Source: Enterovibrio gelatinilyticus
GTDB lineage: Bacteria > Pseudomonadota > Gammaproteobacteria > Enterobacterales > Vibrionaceae
DNA length: 64,000 nucleotides
Direction: 5' to 3'
NCBI RefSeq assembly: GCF_028683095.1
Contig: NZ_JAJUBC010000003.1
Span: forward strand, 124,001-188,000
The notes under the pieces are model-generated. The model saw only the letters and a program-made list of their open reading frames with translations, ran no database searches and was not told where the DNA came from. Position numbers and translations under genes: made by a program. Every line of letters starts with the position of its first letter. Position 1 is the first letter of the stretch. Shown here piece by piece: positions 17,081 to 24,698 of the stretch.

Positions 17081-17778
17081 GCGTTATCTCACCAGAGCGA
17101 GGACTTCATGAGGAGTCGCTGCTGTTTGAGAAAGTGGCGAACAATGAACTGACATCGGGCTACAAAATATGGCGGTGTCAGCCGTCCATCGTGGTGCCGA
17201 GGTCACTCAGCCAAAAGGAAGGGTTTCGTCACGCAGTCGATGCCATGTCCGGTATGGGTTGGCCTGTTTTTGTTCGTCAAACTGGCGGTGACCTTGTCCC
17301 ACAATCGCCAGGTTCGTTGAACGTGACCTTGGTATTCAAACGTCACAAAGATAAAGGAAGTATTAAGGATACCTATCTGGCCTTGTGTTTACCGATCATC
17401 AACGCGTTGGCCAAAATGGGGATAAGTGCCCATTGCGCACCAATTCCGGGTTCATTCTGCGATGGAGACTATAACCTCGTTGTCGGAGACCAGAAGTTAG
17501 CGGGCACGGCACAACGTTGGCGTCGGGTGAAATCTGCAGAAAACAAAAACGAATTTGCCGTACTGGTTCATGCCGTGATTTTGTGCAGTGGGAATTTGCA
17601 GGAGCGTTGGCAAGTGACAAACGCATTCTACGCACATTGTGGCATCGATAAAAAAATCGAACTTACCAAACATACCTCTGTGGCACAGCTAAAACCAAGT
17701 GCGTCAATCAGTGATGAGGAGCGACTGAAGCAATTAGCAACAACGATATCGCAGGAACTCAATATAATTATTAGGTAA
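17053..17778 (+). CDS. Lipoate-protein ligase A-like protein (LplA/LipB fold)
   Basis: Protein of 241 residues with the LplA/LipB fold: VFVRQTGGDLVPQSPGSLNV corresponds to the ligand-binding RRxGGG region, and GDYNLVVGDQKLAGTAQRW carries the catalytic Lys of the K-x-x-G-x-A-Q motif. Lipoate ligases attach lipoate or octanoate to lipoyl domains. Its place just after the split E2, with a 28-bp overlap, suggests it services the 79-residue carrier. The canonical RR-GGG is degenerate (RQTGGD), so substrate or partner specificity may differ. Confidence 0.78.
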   Translation: MSFSSDVSLSVISPERGLHEESLLFEKVANNELTSGYKIWRCQPSIVVPRSLSQKEGFRHAVDAMSGMGWPVFVRQTGGDLVPQSPGSLNVTLVFKRHKDKGSIKDTYLALCLPIINALAKMGISAHCAPIPGSFCDGDYNLVVGDQKLAGTAQRWRRVKSAENKNEFAVLVHAVILCSGNLQERWQVTNAFYAHCGIDKKIELTKHTSVAQLKPSASISDEERLKQLATTISQELNIIIR

Positions 17779-17791
17779 ACAAGGAGGCTCT

Positions 17792-18358
17792 ATGAGTAAT
17801 AAAAAACCATCCAAAAAGAGCGAGCATTTAGATAATACCGCAATGAGTCGAAGGAAATTTATTACCAATAGCACAGCTGCACTCGCTAGTGTCAGCGTAC
17901 TTGCCATGGGCGTTGGAGGCGTATTAGTGTCTCCGTCAGCCTGGGCGAGCACTGTTATTGGTAATCATGCAAGTAAAACATTAATGGTCATGTCTCGTGA
18001 CATCTACCCTCACGACGACTTAGAAGATAAATACTACACGAGATTACTTCTTCCTTTAGGTGAAAGCGCAAACACCGATGCTGATTTGAAAAAATTACTC
18101 ATTGAAGGTGTGGCAGAGTTAGATAAAAGATCCAATCAAGCTTTTAATTCAAATTACATCAATATAGATAATGAGAAGGATAGGGTGACTGTTCTTCGTA
18201 ATTATGAAAACTCTGCGTTTTTCCAGAAGATAAAAGGCATATTAATGATGGGGCTCTATAATAGCCCTGATCTTTGGCCTTGGTTTGGGTATGGCGGATC
18301 TGCGTGGGAGCACGGTGGTTATATAAACCGTGGATATGCCGATATAGATTGGATTTAA
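17792..18358 (+). CDS. Tat-exported small (gamma-type) subunit of FAD dehydrogenase
   Basis: Protein of 188 residues with a twin-arginine signal (SRRKFITNSTAALASVSVLA, then a cleavage region near WASTV). The mature part fits the gluconate 2-dehydrogenase subunit 3 family (VMSRDIYPHDDLEDKYY ... YNSPDLWPWFGYGGSAWEHGGYINRGY). In FAD-dependent sugar dehydrogenases this hitchhiker subunit carries the signal and escorts the flavoprotein across the membrane. The flavoprotein gene follows 25 bp downstream. AAGGAGG precedes the ATG. Cotranscription with the lipoate ligase gene (13-bp gap) is likely. Confidence 0.88.
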   Translation: MSNKKPSKKSEHLDNTAMSRRKFITNSTAALASVSVLAMGVGGVLVSPSAWASTVIGNHASKTLMVMSRDIYPHDDLEDKYYTRLLLPLGESANTDADLKKLLIEGVAELDKRSNQAFNSNYINIDNEKDRVTVLRNYENSAFFQKIKGILMMGLYNSPDLWPWFGYGGSAWEHGGYINRGYADIDWI

Positions 18359-18383
18359 TACAAATATATATAAGGATGTAGAA

Positions 18384-19964
18384 ATGACTAATAAATTCGA
18401 TTTAAATGATGATAGTTTAGTCGTTATTATAGGTTCAGGCGCAGGTGGCGGAACGCTAGCAAACGAATTGGCGAAAAAAGGCGTACGCTCCGTCGTTCTT
18501 GAAGCGGGTAAACGTTTTACATTCGCTGACATCGACAATGACGAATGGGGAATGTTTGGCAAGATTTCCTGGTTGGATAAACGCAACTCTGAGGGGCCTT
18601 CTCGCCTCGCTAAAGATTTCCCTAACCTCCCTGCATGGATAGTGAAAGGCGTGGGTGGATCAACCATGCACTGGGCTGGCGTTGCGATGCGTTTTCAAGA
18701 ACATGAGTTCAAAATGAAAACGACTAACGGCGTTGTGCCCGGCGCAAACGTGCTTGATTGGCCGATTACGCTTAAAGAGCTTGAGCCTTACTATGTTCTT
18801 GCTGAAAAGAAAATGGGTGTTTGCGGAACCGAATCTACGGGAATGCCATTCCATGGAAAGAGTAGCCACTACAAAGTCGTTGAAGCGGGAGCAAATAAGA
18901 TCGGGGCGCATTGTGAACAAGCGACCCTTGCAATCAATACCGAAGCACGTGATGGAAGACCTTCATGTCAGGTGAATGGGTTCTGTATGCAGGGCTGCAA
19001 AATCGGGGCTAAATGGTCCACCATGTATACCGAGATCCCGCAAGCTGAAGCAACAGGACATTGTGAAGTTCGTGCTGAATCTATGGTCATGAAGATTGAA
19101 CATGATAAACATGGAAAAGTCACAGGCGTTCTTTATGTTGATAAAGATGGCAATCAACAATTTCAAAAAGCCCGGGTTGTTGCGGTTGCTGCAAACTCTA
19201 TTGAGTCACCAAGGATGTTGCTCAATTCAGCGTCAGACCTGTTCCCTGATGGCTTGGCCAACTCATCGGGTCAAGTTGGGCAAAACTATATGACGCATAC
19301 CACAGGCGGTGTTTATGCTGAATTTGAAAAGCCCGTACACATGTACAAAAGTACGGTTGTTCCTGGCATTGTTAAAGAGTGGGAAGACAATGATCCTTCT
19401 CGCGGACACTATGCAGGTTACGAGTTAGAAATTCTGCATCTAGGTCTTCCTTTCATGTCGGCATTTTTAAATCCGGGTGTCAGTGGTTGGGGTAGAGAAG
19501 TGGCTGACTCATTGCGAAACTACGAGAAAATGGCCGGGTTCTGGATATGTGGTGAAGACATGCCTGTTGAATCCAATAACATCACATTACACCCAACAGA
19601 GAAAGATCAATACGGGCTTCCAATTCCGGTTGTTCATAAAGTCGATCATATTAATGATACGCGCATGCGAAATCATGCATATAAAACGTCCAAGGAACTA
19701 TTCGAATCTGTTGGGGCAATAAAAGTCTCGAATTTACCCGCTTATCCTGCCAGCCATAATATGGGCACCAACCGAATGAGCGAAAGGCCGCAAGATGGCG
19801 TTGTTAATTTATGGGGTCAAACTCATGATATTGATAATTTATTCATCTCAGATGGAAGCCAGTTTACAACAAGCGGAACAGAGAATCCTACATTAACCAT
19901 TGTGGCTCTCGCCATCAGGCAAGCTGAATATATATCCGAATCCATGAAGCGAAAGGAAATATAA
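18384..19964 (+). CDS. GMC-family FAD dehydrogenase with Fe-S cysteine motif
   Basis: Protein of 526 residues. An N-terminal FAD fold (IIGSGAGGGTLANELA) and a GGSTMHWAG motif place it in the GMC family, close to bacterial membrane-linked glucose, fructose or sorbitol dehydrogenases. Cys195-x5-Cys201-x3-Cys205 has the spacing reported for the 3Fe-4S cluster of bacterial FAD-glucose dehydrogenase. The C-terminus has PASHNMGTNRM and SGTENPTLT, holding the catalytic His region. It has no signal of its own, consistent with hitchhiker export. The usual multihaem cytochrome subunit gene is missing here. Substrate probably a polyol or sugar; unproven. Confidence 0.88.
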   Translation: MTNKFDLNDDSLVVIIGSGAGGGTLANELAKKGVRSVVLEAGKRFTFADIDNDEWGMFGKISWLDKRNSEGPSRLAKDFPNLPAWIVKGVGGSTMHWAGVAMRFQEHEFKMKTTNGVVPGANVLDWPITLKELEPYYVLAEKKMGVCGTESTGMPFHGKSSHYKVVEAGANKIGAHCEQATLAINTEARDGRPSCQVNGFCMQGCKIGAKWSTMYTEIPQAEATGHCEVRAESMVMKIEHDKHGKVTGVLYVDKDGNQQFQKARVVAVAANSIESPRMLLNSASDLFPDGLANSSGQVGQNYMTHTTGGVYAEFEKPVHMYKSTVVPGIVKEWEDNDPSRGHYAGYELEILHLGLPFMSAFLNPGVSGWGREVADSLRNYEKMAGFWICGEDMPVESNNITLHPTEKDQYGLPIPVVHKVDHINDTRMRNHAYKTSKELFESVGAIKVSNLPAYPASHNMGTNRMSERPQDGVVNLWGQTHDIDNLFISDGSQFTTSGTENPTLTIVALAIRQAEYISESMKRKEI

Positions 19965-19980
19965 ACCCTGAGTGACTCTA

Positions 19981-20002
19981 ACGCCCGAAAGGGCGTTTTT
20001 TA
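19981..20002 (+). terminator. Terminator of the E1-alpha to GMC operon
   Basis: ACGCCC-GAAA-GGGCGT stem-loop with a following T-run, 16 bp after the GMC stop codon. Confidence 0.88.
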
Positions 20003-20037
20003 TATAAAAACAATGCGAAAAACTATACGATAAAATC

Positions 20038-20096
20038 TGAGACATTATGTGTCGGCGCGAGACAATATATCGCATGTAAATGCACACACTGTTTTA
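20038..20096 (+). promoter_or_regulatory. Three palindromic operator-like sites upstream of porin
   Basis: TGAGACA-TTA-TGTGTCG (20038-20054) is a good match to the 17-bp motif. CGAGACA-ATA-TATCGCA (20058-20074) and ATGCACA-CAC-TGTTTTA (20080-20096) are weaker. Centres at 20046, 20066 and 20088 are 20 and 22 bp apart, echoing the 22-bp spacing at the other two promoters. Confidence 0.55.
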
Positions 20097-20188
20097 TTTT
20101 ATATTTATTGGATTCTCTAAATAAAAAACACTCCCGTTATCTTCATGATATTTATAGAGATAAATAATATTGGAGAGAATATACAAAA

Positions 20189-20204
20189 TGGTATGTAGGT
20201 TGCA
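20189..20204 (+). promoter_or_regulatory. Sigma-54 (-24/-12) promoter of porin gene
   Basis: TGGTATGTAGGTTGCA keeps the GG (20190) and GC (20202) with the required 12-bp periodicity. It ends immediately before an ATG at 20205, so transcription would start downstream of that codon. This supports the later start at 20247 for the porin. Confidence 0.7.
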
Positions 20205-20246
20205 ATGAGCAAGGAGGTACATACACATAAAACCAAGGAGTGTTTT

Positions 20247-21452
20247 TTGAAAAATTGTCAATATTTCATAGCGGCCGGAATTTTCATTTCGTCCTGTGCT
20301 CAGGCTGAAATAATGGTGTTGGAGGACAACGGATATACATTTGGTGTTGATGGTTGGGTCATTCTCAATGCAAGTTCAACACGCGGTGATGCCGAAGGGA
20401 ATGATGCATTTAGAATAACGTCTGGTGACTCACCAAACATGATCGGTTTCAATTTTGGGGTTCCAGAATTTGAAGGCATCAAAGCCAATGCCAGGTTAGG
20501 TCTACGGATAAACCCTCACTCTGGTCAAGGAAACCAAAAAAACCTCGGTAATATCGGTTCGACTGCATCTCAATCAATCGATCCTCGTGAGATTTACGCC
20601 TCGTTTGATGGAGACTTTGGTCAAGTCGTTATAGGTAAGCAATACAGCATATTCAATGGACGCCCAGTGCTTGCCGATGCTTCGGTTTTAGCGGGCGGCT
20701 TTTTCGCTTACGACATCGCGAATGACGGCGGGGCACTTGGCGCAGGGTCTCTGCATTCCGGATACCTATACGCCAACTTTAATAGCGGTATTCGCTACAA
20801 CTCGCCCTTTGACTCCCCATTTAAAGTCTCACTCGCGCTCTATGACCCAAGTAAAATTCAATCGGTACTAGCAAGCGTTGCGAATAAACCTGTTGCTTCT
20901 AAAACGACATCTCCCCGTATTGAGGGCGAGTTGTCATACAGCGACACTTTTAATGGGGGGAGTTATACACTCTACGCAGATTCGATCTATCAGAAGGCTG
21001 AAAATTGTCAGATTGGCGGGTCCAAGTGTTCAGCTGGCAGCGATGTTGAAGCCTCAGGGTATTCCGCGGGCATTGATTTAAAACTAGGGGCGTTTGGCTT
21101 TTTTGCATCAGGTTTTCAAGGTGAAGGGCTAGGCTCTGCCTTGCAGTTAGACTTTGATTCTTTGGATGATGCGGGTCGTGAACGTGAAAGCAGCGGCTAT
21201 TGGTTACAAACGACAGCCAAAGTAACACCTAATACAAAGCTGCGTTTAAGCTACGGAGAAACAACGATTGATGACACCGCAGCGACCAAAGGACATACCG
21301 CGAAAGGCACTGTTTTAGGTATTTACCATGATTATGGTGATCACATCGCGTTATACAGTGAGATAGGTCGTTCGGAGTTCGATTTGAACCCGGTATTTTT
21401 GCAAGCCACAGAAACCGACTACGTAACAGCCGGCGTTCGTTTAATGTGGTAA
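20247..21452 (+). CDS. Outer-membrane general porin family protein
   Basis: Protein of 401 residues: signal peptide (KNCQYFIAAGIFISSCAQA), then a beta-barrel rich in alternating hydrophobic strands, ending in aromatic Trp (VTAGVRLMW), as expected for BAM-inserted porins. The segment EIYASFDGDFGQVVIGKQYS is typical of trimeric porins. The TTG at 20247 is chosen over the ATG at 20205 because AAGGAG lies 6 bases upstream, it begins the signal peptide cleanly, and the ATG lies at the sigma-54 -12 element. Control by the shared activator suggests it admits the substrate of the dehydrogenases. Confidence 0.82.
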   Translation: MKNCQYFIAAGIFISSCAQAEIMVLEDNGYTFGVDGWVILNASSTRGDAEGNDAFRITSGDSPNMIGFNFGVPEFEGIKANARLGLRINPHSGQGNQKNLGNIGSTASQSIDPREIYASFDGDFGQVVIGKQYSIFNGRPVLADASVLAGGFFAYDIANDGGALGAGSLHSGYLYANFNSGIRYNSPFDSPFKVSLALYDPSKIQSVLASVANKPVASKTTSPRIEGELSYSDTFNGGSYTLYADSIYQKAENCQIGGSKCSAGSDVEASGYSAGIDLKLGAFGFFASGFQGEGLGSALQLDFDSLDDAGRERESSGYWLQTTAKVTPNTKLRLSYGETTIDDTAATKGHTAKGTVLGIYHDYGDHIALYSEIGRSEFDLNPVFLQATETDYVTAGVRLMW

Positions 21453-21490
21453 GCCTTTTTTGACATTGATCCTTTGAAATCCCTGCTATT

Positions 21491-21516
21491 GGCCCGTTAT
21501 TCAACGGGTCTTTTTT
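21491..21516 (+). terminator. Terminator of porin gene
   Basis: CCCGTT-ATTC-AACGGG stem extended by a G-C pair, followed by TCTTTTTT. Confidence 0.85.
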
Positions 21517-21599
21517 GCGAAGAACCTGAAGAGCCAATGACAAATAAACCCTGCAAAACAAACGCCCTCCGACACTTCGCAGGACGTTACACTCTTTTG

Positions 21600-21944
21600 T
21601 TACTTCTTCATCAAGTCTTTCAAGTTGGCGAACGGGTTATGTGTCGCCGCTTGATGATCATCATCACCCGCTTTAATCTCAGTACCATATTGGTCATGGT
21701 CTGTGTACTTTGAATGCTCGTGGTCATGACAAAATAGGCACAACAACTCCCAGTTGCTACCATCCGGTGGATTGTTTGTGTGGTCGTGGTCAATGTGGTG
21801 AACAGTGAGTTCACGCAAATTCGAGTAAACAAACTCGCGTGCACAACGTCCACAAACCCAAGGGTAAAGCTTCAACGCTTTTTCACGGTATCCGCTTTCT
21901 TGGCGAGCGTAGCTGGCACTGGTGCCGTAATAATCTGATGACAT
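21600..21944 (-). CDS. yajD: YajD-family HNH nuclease
   Basis: Protein of 114 residues with a compact HNH domain: CGRCAREF, LTVHHIDHDHTNNPPDGSNW and LLCLFCHDHEHSKY. Two CxxC pairs bind zinc and the HH/N/H residues form the active site. Length and layout match YajD of E. coli, a poorly characterised HNH protein present in many gammaproteobacteria. Monocistronic, converging with the porin gene. No mobile-element neighbours suggest it is a homing enzyme. Confidence 0.85.
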   Translation of the reverse strand: MSSDYYGTSASYARQESGYREKALKLYPWVCGRCAREFVYSNLRELTVHHIDHDHTNNPPDGSNWELLCLFCHDHEHSKYTDHDQYGTEIKAGDDDHQAATHNPFANLKDLMKK

Positions 21945-22142
21945 ACTGGTATCTTGCTATCCGTTATTAGTATTCGCTAAATATATCAAACAGGCTGAGA
22001 GTTTCCACAATTCAAATCAACGTTGTGTTGGATAGAATCGGTTTCTGGCTGCTTCTTTGTTTGAAGCTCAAACTTTCCAACATTCTCGGTTTGATCTTTA
22101 GCGAGTAGGGCGTTGAAAATCGGTTAATGTCGAGCCACATGT

Positions 22143-22165
22143 AAAAAGGGACGCAATGGCGTCCC
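22143..22165 (-). terminator. Terminator of C1q-like gene
   Basis: GGGACGC-AATG-GCGTCCC stem-loop. The A-run on its left reads as a U-run in the minus-strand transcript. Confidence 0.8.
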
Positions 22166-22195
22166 TGTTCAAGCGTATTATTAGCCACAAAATCG

Positions 22196-22777
22196 TTAAC
22201 TAGCGGGAGGCGAGCTACAGAAGTTGCATCCTAGGTACGTGATCACAAGGCGATTTTGATATCGATTTTGGTAGTTCCAAGGTGATACATCATAGGGTGC
22301 GCGTTGATAGCGGCCTTGAATAAAAATCGTCTCACCTTTTTCTAGTGTCATGATGGCATCAACAGCTGCAATGCCAGGAATCGCACAACCCGTATCATTG
22401 TTGGCAAACGTCACCGGGCCGATAGAGGCATTACTACCCGGAGGTTGAGCGTTTGGTAAAGAAATACCTATACGAAGCAAGTACTTAAAGCCACAGGTTC
22501 GCTGTGCATATTGTGCATCAATGCTATAGAGGCCAGCGACTGGTGCGGTGAATATGTGAGAGTTGGTATCAAAAGCATAATTAAAATTAATGACGGTTTC
22601 GTTGTATTCTACAACCTTTATCGCTCCGTTATTTGCTTCAGTTAGCTCATCGCCACCTATGTAAGCGTCTACGACAACGCTGTTTGATGGCAAGTATGGA
22701 TCATAGCTTTGAGCCGAAACAACATTAGGCAAAGCGAACATAGCGGAACACAAAATGATATGTGCGATTCTATTCAC
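22196..22777 (-). CDS. Secreted C1q/TNF-like domain protein
   Basis: Protein of 193 residues from a GTG at 22777, with AAAGGAG 8 bases upstream. A signal peptide is visible (VNRIAHIILCSAMFALPNVV, cut near SAQS). The mature protein has the C1q-like hallmarks: a strand with NYAFDTNSHIFTAPVAGLYS, then IDAQYAQ, an aromatic-rich strand, and a C-terminal ending NRLVITYLGC. The C1q/TNF jelly-roll forms trimers and binds diverse ligands; in bacteria it appears in spore and surface proteins. Four cysteines, including a CNFC near the C-terminus, suggest disulfides in the periplasm or outside the cell. Role unknown. Confidence 0.7.
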   Translation of the reverse strand: MNRIAHIILCSAMFALPNVVSAQSYDPYLPSNSVVVDAYIGGDELTEANNGAIKVVEYNETVINFNYAFDTNSHIFTAPVAGLYSIDAQYAQRTCGFKYLLRIGISLPNAQPPGSNASIGPVTFANNDTGCAIPGIAAVDAIMTLEKGETIFIQGRYQRAPYDVSPWNYQNRYQNRLVITYLGCNFCSSPPAS

Positions 22778-22822
22778 TACTTTTTCTCCTTTAGTTATTT
22801 GATACACACTAAGCATCATCAT

Positions 22823-23126
22823 TTATGGGCTATTAGGGTGTATCAAAAACAGGAAAACATAGTCTCTGTACTCGCATGAAGACAGGTTGATTCAATAGAG
22901 TCAGTGAACCTGAGTGAAGGTAAAATCTTTTAGATTTCAAAATAAAGTGTCGCAAAGAATGAGTATGTTGTTAGAACATTGGAGATTGACGTTAGTTGCT
23001 CAAACAAGATCAGTCTCCGGGGCTCTTTGAATCTTCCGCTCTTAAAATAATTCCCAGACCAATAAGGAAGCCACAGGAAACCATGTTTCGTGGCAGGTAT
23101 CTTGTTGGACTGGGAATTATGTACTT
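22823..23126. other. Non-coding flank left of the defence island
   Basis: No credible gene was found. The stretch contains the promoter region of the C1q-like gene and a large imperfect hairpin at 23046-23121 that stops 5 bases before the first copy of the 106-bp repeat. Confidence 0.5.
23046..23121. repeat. Large imperfect inverted repeat (hairpin) beside island boundary
   Basis: The arm at 23046-23066 (AATAATTCCCAGACCAATAA, plus G) pairs with 23101-23121 with 18 of 21 positions matched. Nested inside are GCCAC/GTGGC and GAAAC/GTTTC around a CAT loop. Transcribed or single-stranded, it would form a long stem. Confidence 0.75.
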
Positions 23127-23232
23127 TATGGTAAATAGCCAATTACGTTCAATAGACTGATATTAATGAAGAATAAGGGTAGTTAGAGAGCTGAGTGGCG
23201 TACATTTCAATCTACTGCATATCTTATTTAAC
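23127..23232 (+). repeat. 106-bp direct repeat, left copy
   Basis: Starts TATGGTAAATAGCC and ends ATCTTATTTAAC. It is identical at all 106 positions to 29994-30099. It contains no gene. Together the copies bracket the four-gene defence operon. Confidence 0.97.
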
Positions 23233-23645
23233 TTCTATGCGGTGAGAACTACTTCATGTGTTTGGTGAAGGCTAAAAGCACCACCAATTATAGCGTAACG
23301 CTATGACAAGCCCAATTTCACTTCATGAAGTTACTCAAAACACTCAAAAAGGCATTGTTATTAACAATAATAAGACCACTTTTAACATTTCCACTTCATG
23401 AACCTATCGTATAATTTTATGTTATATAATTTGATTACATTCGTGGCTGGAAACTTCCAAATTAAACGAAATATATTCCTCATGCTTATCAGTTTCAGTA
23501 TCAATTGTATAAAACTAGTTGTAACCCGATTGACAAACTGGCATCATTTAATGTAAGTATATGAATATAAGGTGCTTTACTGGAAAATTATAAGTGGTTG
23601 CCGAATGTCAACCATAGTAAATGATATGTAGATGGGTTTAGCCAT
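23233..23645 (+). promoter_or_regulatory. Leader region of defence operon with three perfect palindromes
   Basis: No gene is seen. Three perfect short palindromes occur within 80 bp: ATAGCGT-A-ACGCTAT (23290-23304), ACTTCATGAAGT (23320-23331) and ATTGTTA-T-TAACAAT (23354-23368). A partial copy of the second lies at 23391-23401. They are plausible operators for the operon whose first codon is at 23646. Confidence 0.5.
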
Positions 23646-24698
23646 ATGTCTGTACAACTTACTGTTTTAAAAGCATCTTTCGGTGATTCTATAGTGATTT
23701 CAGGGTTCTTTGACGGAAGCAATCGAAACATTCTGATCGACGGTGGACCTGAAGAGACATTCCAGCAAGGGATTCGACCTGGAGAACTGAAAGAGCATCT
23801 CGAGATGATAAAATCTCGTGGTGAGAAAGTAGATCTCTTAATAATAACCCATGAAGATCAAGATCATATCTGTGGTATTATTTCTGCTTTCGAAGAGGAA
23901 GGTTACCTCTCTGAGCTGACTAGCGAAGTATGGTTTAACTCAGGTAACCTATTAACAGAAAAGCTATCAATCGCTGAACAGGATGATAAACATAGAGTGG
24001 CGACCTCGTTATCATCAGTCACAAGTATATTGGATGGGATAACATTAGAAAGATTTCTAAAACTAAAAAATATTAAACATGAACAAATTGTCCATTCCAG
24101 CCAAAAACTAGGCAATAAACTTACCAGGTTCGGTTGTGATTTTGAAATACTGTCTCCTTCAATAAAAAAATTAAAAAGTAGAAATAGAAAGTGGGAAGAG
24201 AAGTATCCAAGCAATCTAACATCATCTAGTCGTAATAACACTAATCTTAGCTTATTAATGAATGGAAAGTCTACAACTTCTGATCCCTCTCCCAGTAATG
24301 GTGCTTCAATAGCTTTTAACTTTAAATATAAAGATAAAACTATTATGTTTCTTGGGGACGCCCATGCTGCTGAAGTAGTTAGAGGCTTGAAATCACACGG
24401 ATACTCAAAAAATAACAAGGTCAAAGTCGACTATGTGAAACTATCTCATCATGGCAGTAAAAATAACACTAGCAAAAAAATGCTAAATCTCATTGATTGC
24501 AACTCTTACATTATTACTACTGATGGTAGTAGGCATGGTCATCCAGATAAAGAAGTATTCGCAAGAATCATTGAGTGTACAGACCATATACCTCATTTCC
24601 TATTCAATCATCCACATTTAATAAAACAAATTTTTGTTGATGAAGATTATGCTGAATATGATTTTGTTGCTAAAGGGATTAATAGTGTAACACTATGA
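23646..24698 (+). CDS. ComEC-type metallo-beta-lactamase-fold hydrolase (defence effector candidate)
   Basis: Protein of 350 residues with the MBL motif THEDQDH (His69, Asp71, Asp73, His74), a later Asp in MFLGDAH, and KLSHHGSKNN near residue 265. That is the metal-binding set of ComEC-type MBL hydrolases. No membrane segments. It is the first gene of an AT-rich four-gene operon and overlaps the next gene by ATGA. In Lamassu hydrolase-protease systems an MBL-type hydrolase accompanies a protease and SMC protein; by that analogy it is an effector, possibly a nuclease or phosphodiesterase. Its true substrate is not evident. Confidence 0.8.
   Translation: MSVQLTVLKASFGDSIVISGFFDGSNRNILIDGGPEETFQQGIRPGELKEHLEMIKSRGEKVDLLIITHEDQDHICGIISAFEEEGYLSELTSEVWFNSGNLLTEKLSIAEQDDKHRVATSLSSVTSILDGITLERFLKLKNIKHEQIVHSSQKLGNKLTRFGCDFEILSPSIKKLKSRNRKWEEKYPSNLTSSSRNNTNLSLLMNGKSTTSDPSPSNGASIAFNFKYKDKTIMFLGDAHAAEVVRGLKSHGYSKNNKVKVDYVKLSHHGSKNNTSKKMLNLIDCNSYIITTDGSRHGHPDKEVFARIIECTDHIPHFLFNHPHLIKQIFVDEDYAEYDFVAKGINSVTL

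Noticed and set aside
20205-20246. ATG at 20205 as porin start
   Set aside because: It directly abuts the -12 element of a good sigma-54 promoter and adds a polar leader before the signal peptide; TTG 20247 is better.
23046-23121. Integron attC-like site: GTTGGAC fits the GTTRRRY core consensus
   Set aside because: The opposite arm reads GACCAAT rather than GTCCAAC, pairing continues beyond the core, and no integron integrase or cassette array is near. Kept only as a hairpin.
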